From NCBI GenBank assembly GCA_035517115.1, contig DATIZL010000113.1, positions 1 through 5,247 of the forward strand: a stretch of 5,247 nucleotides of DNA, in the 5' to 3' direction. A program made the translations under genes and the position numbers. Shown in pieces: positions 1-5,247 of this stretch (positions are counted from its first letter, which is position 1; every line of letters starts with the position of its first letter). Source of the DNA: Hyphomicrobium_A sp035517115 (GTDB taxonomy: Bacteria; Pseudomonadota; Alphaproteobacteria; Rhizobiales; Hyphomicrobiaceae). The notes below the pieces were generated by a model, which did not search any database, was not told the DNA's origin, and was given only the letters and a program-made list of their open reading frames with translations.

Positions 1-2148
<2,148 letters not shown>

Positions 2149-2170
2149 GCGTGCATGAACGTAGCAGGTG

Positions 2171-2208
2171 GAAAAAATAAGAAGGCGCGGACTTCAGTCC
2201 GCGCCTTC
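2171..2208 (-). terminator. Intrinsic terminator, best oriented for minus-strand transcription
   Basis: A perfect 12-bp stem (2181-2192 with 2197-2208, GAAGGCGCGGAC/GTCCGCGCCTTC) closes a 4-base loop. The A-rich run GAAAAAATAA lies to its left, so the transcript made from the minus strand reads stem-loop and then UUAUUUUUUC, the classic Rho-independent layout. On the plus strand the bases after the stem (CGGGTCGTTTGC) have no U-tract. It lies 32 bases past the metH stop and 58 bases past the stop of the minus-strand small ORF. It may also slow or end metH transcripts, but the U-tract points to a minus-strand gene to its right. Confidence 0.8.
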
Positions 2209-2225
2209 CGGGTCGTTTGCACTTG

Positions 2226-2254
2226 CCGTCCCGGGACGGGGGACGATCCGGGAC
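2226..2254. repeat. GC-rich palindrome and alternative hairpin
   Basis: CCGTCCCGGGACGG (2226-2239) is a perfect 14-bp palindrome. GTCCCGG (2228-2234) can instead pair with CCGGGAC (2248-2254), giving a 7-bp stem with a 13-base loop. It lies between the stop of the minus-strand small ORF and the terminator, so it would fold in that gene's 3' untranslated region. It could protect the 3' end or be a relic of structure; no specific role is evident. Confidence 0.35.
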
Positions 2255-2266
2255 TGTTGTTACGCC

Positions 2267-2350
2267 TCAGACCATTCCAAACACGATCGCAGCGATGAAG
2301 CCGAATGACAGAAGCGCAGCGAGCACGTTCAGTCGCATCGTGAGTTCCAT
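2267..2350 (-). CDS. Small single-pass membrane protein (27 aa), unrecognised
   Basis: No family is recognised. The predicted protein begins MELTMRLN and continues with an unbroken hydrophobic stretch from about residue 8 to the end (LAALLSFGFIAAIVFGMV at 10-27), long enough for one transmembrane helix. Arg6 is the only positive side chain and suggests a cytoplasmic N-terminus. Gly17, Ala21 and Gly25 form GxxxAxxxG, a spacing known for helix packing in membranes. The start is chosen because GGAGG (2360-2356) lies 5 bases before the ATG at 2350; an upstream in-frame ATG at 2362 overlaps that site and would give 31 aa. The TGA stop is followed by an intrinsic terminator whose U-tract faces this strand. 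The ribosome site, hydrophobic core and terminator agree on one strand, which supports a real gene; expression is inferred. It could still be chance, since very short ORFs are common. Confidence 0.6.
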   Translation of the reverse strand: MELTMRLNVLAALLSFGFIAAIVFGMV

Positions 2351-2355
2351 CGTTG

Positions 2356-2360
2356 CCTCC
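2356..2360 (-). promoter_or_regulatory. Shine-Dalgarno site of the 27-aa ORF
   Basis: On the minus strand GGAGG is followed by CAACG and then ATG, a 5-base spacing. It is the strongest ribosome binding site in the window and fixes the start at 2350 rather than at the ATG at 2362, whose last base is the first G of this site. Confidence 0.6.
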
Positions 2361-2366
2361 ATGGGG

Positions 2367-2424
2367 GCTGCCTTGGCTTGGCAGCTCGTGTCGGTGCGGA
2401 CGGGGGTGCACCGTGGACCAAGGC
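2367..2424 (-). promoter_or_regulatory. Structured leader upstream of the 27-aa ORF
   Basis: Three inverted repeats lie directly upstream of the ribosome binding site. GCTGCC (2367-2372) pairs with GGCAGC (2380-2385) around a 7-base loop. CGGTGC (2392-2397) pairs with GCACCG (2408-2413) around 10 bases. GCCTTGG (2370-2376) can pair over a longer distance with CCAAGGC (2418-2424), enclosing the second hairpin and excluding the first. Two competing folds next to a Shine-Dalgarno site could be regulatory, but no known riboswitch class is recognised. If transcription starts near 2415 (see the proposed promoter), the distal CCAAGGC arm would be only partly in the RNA. Confidence 0.3.
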
Positions 2425-2450
2425 TAGGGGGCGGCTCCGCGCATTGCCAA
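2422..2450 (-). promoter_or_regulatory. Possible promoter for the 27-aa ORF
   Basis: Read on the minus strand, TTGGCA (2450-2445) is followed after exactly 17 bases by CTAGCC (2427-2422). The first hexamer is a fair match to a housekeeping -35 element and the second a weak -10. An AT-rich patch (2451-2466) lies just upstream. A start near 2415 would give a leader of about 65 bases. This is inference from hexamer resemblance only. Confidence 0.22.
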
Positions 2451-2530
2451 GTTAAAAAGATTTTGCACTGCGGGAGCCTGCTCAGTTTCTAGTCGAATGC
2501 GATCAATCAATGACCAGGTAAACGTCTCAG

Positions 2531-2544
2531 CCACACTAGTGTGG
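2531..2544. promoter_or_regulatory. 14-bp perfect palindrome, candidate operator
   Basis: CCACACTAGTGTGG is identical to its reverse complement over 14 bases, with no spacer. Palindromes of this size and moderate GC content in front of a metabolic gene are typical binding sites for dimeric repressors such as the TetR or MarR families. It sits 179 bases before the acuI start. No regulator gene is in the window, so the protein and the target gene are unknown. Confidence 0.35.
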
Positions 2545-2594
2545 TCGCTTTGCCGAACTATCGATCAAACAAGTGCTTCACAGACGTGCAACGC

Positions 2595-2608
2595 GTGCGC
2601 AAGCGCAC
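2595..2608. promoter_or_regulatory. Inverted repeat GTGCGC-AA-GCGCAC
   Basis: Two perfect 6-base half-sites are separated by 2 bases, 115 bases before the acuI start. It could be a protein-binding dyad; the 2-base gap is too small for a stable RNA hairpin without opening inner pairs. In such GC-rich DNA, GCGC-based dyads arise fairly often by chance, so support is weak. Confidence 0.22.
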
Positions 2609-2722
2609 CATCTCAACACTGTCCCGGCGGCGGCTTCGGTAATTTTGCGCACTTCGCGCTGCTGCGCTGCGAGACAAGCCTGTTGATGACCTCAAAGCTA
2701 GAAAATCTCCGCGAGGCTTCGC

Positions 2723-3706
2723 ATGGACGAGTTCAAAGCCCTGATGCTGTCGCGCGGCGAGGGCGGCGTGCGCGTTTCCTGGGAAAGGCTGCGCGAGGCT
2801 GATCTCATGGACGGCGACGTGACCGTGTGCGTCACGCACTCGACCATCAACTACAAGGACGGGCTCGCGTTGACCGGCAAGCTGCCGGGCATGCGCCTCC
2901 CGCTCATACCCGGCATCGACCTCGCCGGTACGGTTGTCTCCTCGACCAACGCGGAGTTCACGACTGGCGACGACGTGATCCTCAACGGCTGGGGTAGCGG
3001 CGAGCGCCACCACGGCGGCTACGCGGAGATGGCGCGCGTCAAAGGCGATTGGCTCGTGAAGCGGCCCGCAGCGTTCACCAACGCGCAAACGATGGCGATC
3101 GGCACCGCGGGCTACACCGCGATGCTGGCGGTGCTCGCACTCGAGGCGCACGAGGTGATGCCGGACAAGGGTCCGGTGCTCGTCACGGGAGCCGCAGGAG
3201 GGGTTGGCAGCGTGGCCGTCGCGCTGCTCGCGAAGCTTGAGTACCGCGTGATCGCCTCCACAGGGCGCCCGCAGGAGGCGGACTACCTGCGCGCCCTCGG
3301 CGCCTCCGAAATCATCGATCGCGCCGAGCTCGGTTCACCGGGGCGGCCGCTTGGCAAGGAGCGGTGGGCCGGAGCCATTGATGTCGCGGGTTCGCACACG
3401 CTCGCCAACGCGCTCGCCTCTACGAGCTACGGCGGCGCCGTGGCGGCAGCTGGACTCGCGCAGGGTATGGACCTCCCCGCGTCCGTCGCGCCCTTCATCC
3501 TGCGCGGGGTGACGCTCATCGGCATCGACAGCGTCATGGCGCCGAAGGCGCGGCGCGTCAAAGCATGGGAGCGGCTCGCGCAGGATCTCGATCGTGAGAA
3601 GCTCGCGTCCATGACGGCGACGCATCCGCTCGCCGACGTCCTCGCGCTCGCGCCCGACATCCTGGCAGGCAAGGTGCGCGGCCGCATCGTGCTCGGGGTC
3701 GGTTAA
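2723..3706 (+). CDS. acuI: Acryloyl-CoA reductase (NADPH), AcuI/YhdH family
   Basis: A zinc-free medium-chain oxidoreductase of 327 aa, close to the 324 aa of E. coli YhdH. Characterised members reduce acryloyl-CoA to propionyl-CoA with NADPH, which serves 3-hydroxypropionate and DMSP/acrylate use and removes a toxic intermediate. Seen: the GroES-like N-terminal domain with NYKD (43-46) and PGIDLAGTV, the family segment GWGSGERHHGGYAE (89-102), and the Rossmann nucleotide-binding loop TGAAGGVGS (155-163). Further family signatures are WAGAIDVAG, the SYGGAVAAAGLAQG stretch and PFILRGVTLIGIDSVM. The zinc-ligand cysteines of alcohol dehydrogenases are absent, as expected. GAGG (2713-2716) lies 6 bases before the ATG and supports this start. 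No partner gene for acrylate or DMSP metabolism adjoins it, so the in vivo substrate is inferred; a general quinone or enone reductase is the alternative. It converges with the GNAT gene, whose stop overlaps its own. Confidence 0.9.
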   Translation: MDEFKALMLSRGEGGVRVSWERLREADLMDGDVTVCVTHSTINYKDGLALTGKLPGMRLPLIPGIDLAGTVVSSTNAEFTTGDDVILNGWGSGERHHGGYAEMARVKGDWLVKRPAAFTNAQTMAIGTAGYTAMLAVLALEAHEVMPDKGPVLVTGAAGGVGSVAVALLAKLEYRVIASTGRPQEADYLRALGASEIIDRAELGSPGRPLGKERWAGAIDVAGSHTLANALASTSYGGAVAAAGLAQGMDLPASVAPFILRGVTLIGIDSVMAPKARRVKAWERLAQDLDREKLASMTATHPLADVLALAPDILAGKVRGRIVLGVG

Positions 3707-4215
3707 AGCCGTTTGCGGTAGAGGAACTCCGCGCGCCCCTCGCACACAAGATCGTCGAGCTTGGCGACCACGCGAAACCCGAGGCGCTCGTAAAGTCGCC
3801 GTGCGTGCTCGTTGATCTCGGAGGCCGCGATCCAGAGGTTTCGCTCCGCGCCTAAGCGCGCCTGCGCCTCGACCCACGCGATGGCCGCGCTGCCGAGCCC
3901 CTGGCACTGGAACGGCGGCAGCACCGCGAGAAACTGGATGTACGGCCCGCGCAACCAGTTGAGCCGCAGCCCGATGCCGCCGGCAACCCTGTCCTCCCGC
4001 CGGAAGAAGAAGCGCGGCGCGCCGGGCTCCTGCCGTGCGAGATAGCCTGCGAGCTCGTCGGCCGGATACGCGTAGGTGCGCCACGGCTCGAGCTTCGCGA
4101 CGGCTTCTGCGAGCGGCCCCGCCTCGCGCTCGGTCATGGGCTCGGCGACGACGGGCGCCCCGCTGGCGAGCCCGATGTCGTGGCGAGCGGCCGAGAAAGG
4201 CGCTGCGAGGCTCAT
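3703..4215 (-). CDS. GNAT-family N-acetyltransferase
   Basis: A 170-aa cytosolic protein of the Gcn5-related acetyltransferase fold, expected to transfer acetyl from acetyl-CoA to an amine; the substrate cannot be told. The acetyl-CoA pyrophosphate-binding motif A is clear: FLAVLPPFQCQGLGSAAI, with Q103-C-Q105-G106-L-G108 as the Q/RxxGxG/A loop. The C-terminal motif N135-E-H-A-R-R-L-Y-E-R-L-G-F147 is the usual last helix and strand of the fold. The first ~25 residues are Ala-rich and may be a flexible extension; Met27 is a possible later start. Met1 is preferred because its ATG overlaps the TGA of the upstream deacetylase gene (ATGA, 4215-4212), which implies translational coupling; no good Shine-Dalgarno site precedes it. 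The TAA stop shares TTAA (3703-3706) with the acuI stop, and no terminator is seen there. Confidence 0.88.
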   Translation of the reverse strand: MSLAAPFSAARHDIGLASGAPVVAEPMTEREAGPLAEAVAKLEPWRTYAYPADELAGYLARQEPGAPRFFFRREDRVAGGIGLRLNWLRGPYIQFLAVLPPFQCQGLGSAAIAWVEAQARLGAERNLWIAASEINEHARRLYERLGFRVVAKLDDLVCEGRAEFLYRKRL

Positions 4216-5225
4216 TGATGCACTGTGGTTTTGAAATCGGGGATGCGCCGGCGCGCGGCGAACACGTCGTAGCGATCGGTATCGCCGGGGCGGTTGTCGT
4301 AGCAGGACTGAGCAGCGACAGGCTCGCCGGCGTCGATCAGCTCGGAGACGGTCACGAACTCGTAGCCCATCTTGCGCAGCTTCGGGATCGCGATCGGAAG
4401 CGCCTCCGCGGTATGCCAGCCGCGTCCGTTGGCGTGGTTGAGGATGATGGCGCCGGGGTGCACGCGCACGAGCATCGCGTGCGCGATACCCGCCGCGGAC
4501 GCCGTCGGCGTGGGGTCGCCGGTCGCCAGGTCCCATTGGATCGCGCGCAGGCCCTGCTCATGCACCGCTTGCAGCGAGAGCGGATTGCAGGCCCCGAAGG
4601 GGAACCGGAACAGCGTGATGCGCGGGGGGATGCGGCCCTCGGCGCCGGGGATGTCGCGCACGCATTGGTTTCCGATGAGGCGCGCGCGGATCGCCTCGTA
4701 GGAGCGTTGCGGTCCGAGGATCTCGTTGGTCAGGCGGGCACCCTCGAGCCCGCGCAAGTTCCGGTGCGCCTCCGAGTGGCTGCCGATCTCAAACAGGGGA
4801 TCGGCCATCATCTGGCGCGCGCGCTCCTCGTGCGAGCGCAGCCATTTGCCGCCAGCGAAGAAGGTGGCCTTGACGTTCTCCTTGCGCAGGTAGTCGATGA
4901 TGGCGCCGTCATAGCCCGCGACCTCGCCCGTCTGCTCGCAGAGATCGAAGGTCAGCGCCACCAGCTTGCGGCCGTCCCTGACCTTGACGCTGCGGACGAC
5001 TCCGTTCTCCGCAACAGGCGGGGAAAACGGCGCTAGCTCCGCCGCGGCAAGCGGGGCGTCGAAGCGGCGATCGCCCTTGTGCACGATATTCTCCCCCGGC
5101 GCGGCCGCCAGTGCCGCAGGGCTCCAACAGGCGTTGATCAGAGAGCGGTCCTGCGCCGCCGCGGGCGCGGCGAGGAGCGCCAAGGCGGCGAGCGCGTGCA
5201 GGCTCCTAAGCGGGTTCGCACGCAT
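4212..5225 (-). CDS. Exported polysaccharide deacetylase (NodB/CE4 family)
   Basis: A 337-aa protein with a Sec-type signal peptide: a short positive N-terminus, a hydrophobic core (about 8-20) and APAAAQ near residue 25 as the cleavage area. It should act in the periplasm or outside, removing acetyl groups from an N- or O-acetylated polysaccharide or from peptidoglycan. NodB homology motifs are in order: motif 1 TFDLCE (92-97), motif 2 HSEAH (150-154), motif 3 RFPFG (207-211), motif 4 WD (231-232) and motif 5 LNH (262-264). The catalytic-base Asp94, both metal-ligand histidines and the motif-5 His are kept, but the second Asp of the usual TFDD is Leu95. Five cysteines (33, 96, 188, 213, 308) lie in the mature part. 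Substrate is unknown. The ATG at 5225 gives a sensible signal peptide, but its upstream ribosome site is weak (GGACG). It heads a coupled pair with the GNAT gene; its promoter is outside the window. Confidence 0.88.
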   Translation of the reverse strand: MRANPLRSLHALAALALLAAPAAAQDRSLINACWSPAALAAAPGENIVHKGDRRFDAPLAAAELAPFSPPVAENGVVRSVKVRDGRKLVALTFDLCEQTGEVAGYDGAIIDYLRKENVKATFFAGGKWLRSHEERARQMMADPLFEIGSHSEAHRNLRGLEGARLTNEILGPQRSYEAIRARLIGNQCVRDIPGAEGRIPPRITLFRFPFGACNPLSLQAVHEQGLRAIQWDLATGDPTPTASAAGIAHAMLVRVHPGAIILNHANGRGWHTAEALPIAIPKLRKMGYEFVTVSELIDAGEPVAAQSCYDNRPGDTDRYDVFAARRRIPDFKTTVHQ

Positions 5226-5247
5226 GCAATACGTCCGGGTTCGATCC

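Larger units (their letters stand above)
2451..2712. other. Upstream region of acuI, no gene seen
   Basis: Short ORFs on both strands across this stretch have no coding character, ribosome site or recognisable domain. It contains an AT-rich patch (2451-2466), a weak plus-strand promoter-like pair (TTGCAC at 2463-2468, then TTTCTA at 2486-2491, 17 bases apart) and two dyads listed separately. If that pair were used, the acuI mRNA would have a leader of about 225 bases. No tRNA or known RNA fold was recognised. Confidence 0.4.

Noticed and set aside
2217..2492. Plus-strand ORF of 91 codons in the intergenic region
   Set aside because: Low-complexity mixed composition, no ribosome site, no domain; it lies opposite the small minus-strand gene.
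2641..2690. GCGC/GCTGCTGCGCTGC-rich stretch as a terminator or small RNA
   Set aside because: No stable stem with a U-tract could be found; the repeats are short and expected in GC-rich DNA.
2497..2802. Plus-strand ORF of 101 codons overlapping the acuI start
   Set aside because: It overlaps acuI in another frame, lacks a ribosome site and has no recognisable sequence.
3335..4084. Minus-strand ORF of 249 codons spanning the acuI end and the GNAT gene
   Set aside because: Arg/Ala-rich frame shadow crossing two well-supported genes.
4216..4536. N-terminal extension of the GNAT reading frame
   Set aside because: The frame stays open into the deacetylase gene but is Arg-rich and non-coding in character; the ATGA junction at 4215 gives a natural start.
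4035..5036. Plus-strand ORF of 333 codons opposite the deacetylase
   Set aside because: Very Arg-rich antisense frame; the minus strand carries all NodB motifs and a signal peptide in order.

Overview
The window looks like an ordinary stretch of chromosome from a GC-rich alphaproteobacterium, most likely Hyphomicrobiales (Rhizobiales). This rests on the GC-rich third codon positions, the MetH and AcuI/YhdH sequences, and a secreted NodB-type deacetylase of a kind common in that order. It is inference from protein resemblance recalled from memory; no search was run.

Layout. Bases 1-2148 (+) hold the 3' part of metH, cobalamin-dependent methionine synthase, entering from the left edge. Bases 2149-2722 are a 574-base intergenic region. 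It is not empty: on the minus strand it appears to hold a tiny gene (2267-2350, 27 aa, one predicted transmembrane helix). That gene has a strong GGAGG ribosome binding site, a structured leader, and an intrinsic terminator at 2171-2208 whose U-tract side faces the minus strand. The rest of the region holds two perfect dyads (2531-2544 and 2595-2608) upstream of the next gene. Bases 2723-3706 (+) encode an AcuI/YhdH-type acryloyl-CoA reductase. On the minus strand, 5225-4212 encodes an exported NodB-family polysaccharide deacetylase, followed with an ATGA overlap by a GNAT acetyltransferase (4215-3703). The GNAT gene ends tail to tail on acuI, the two TAA stops sharing one TTAA.

How the genes relate. 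metH (methionine and folate cycle) and acuI (propionate/acrylate metabolism, 3-hydroxypropionate reduction) are separate units with no obvious link beyond position. The deacetylase and GNAT genes look like a translationally coupled pair. No mobile element, CRISPR array, complete RNA gene or multi-gene novel system is visible. The most interesting items are the unannotated 27-aa membrane protein gene with its own signals, and the atypical first catalytic motif (TFDLCE) of the deacetylase.
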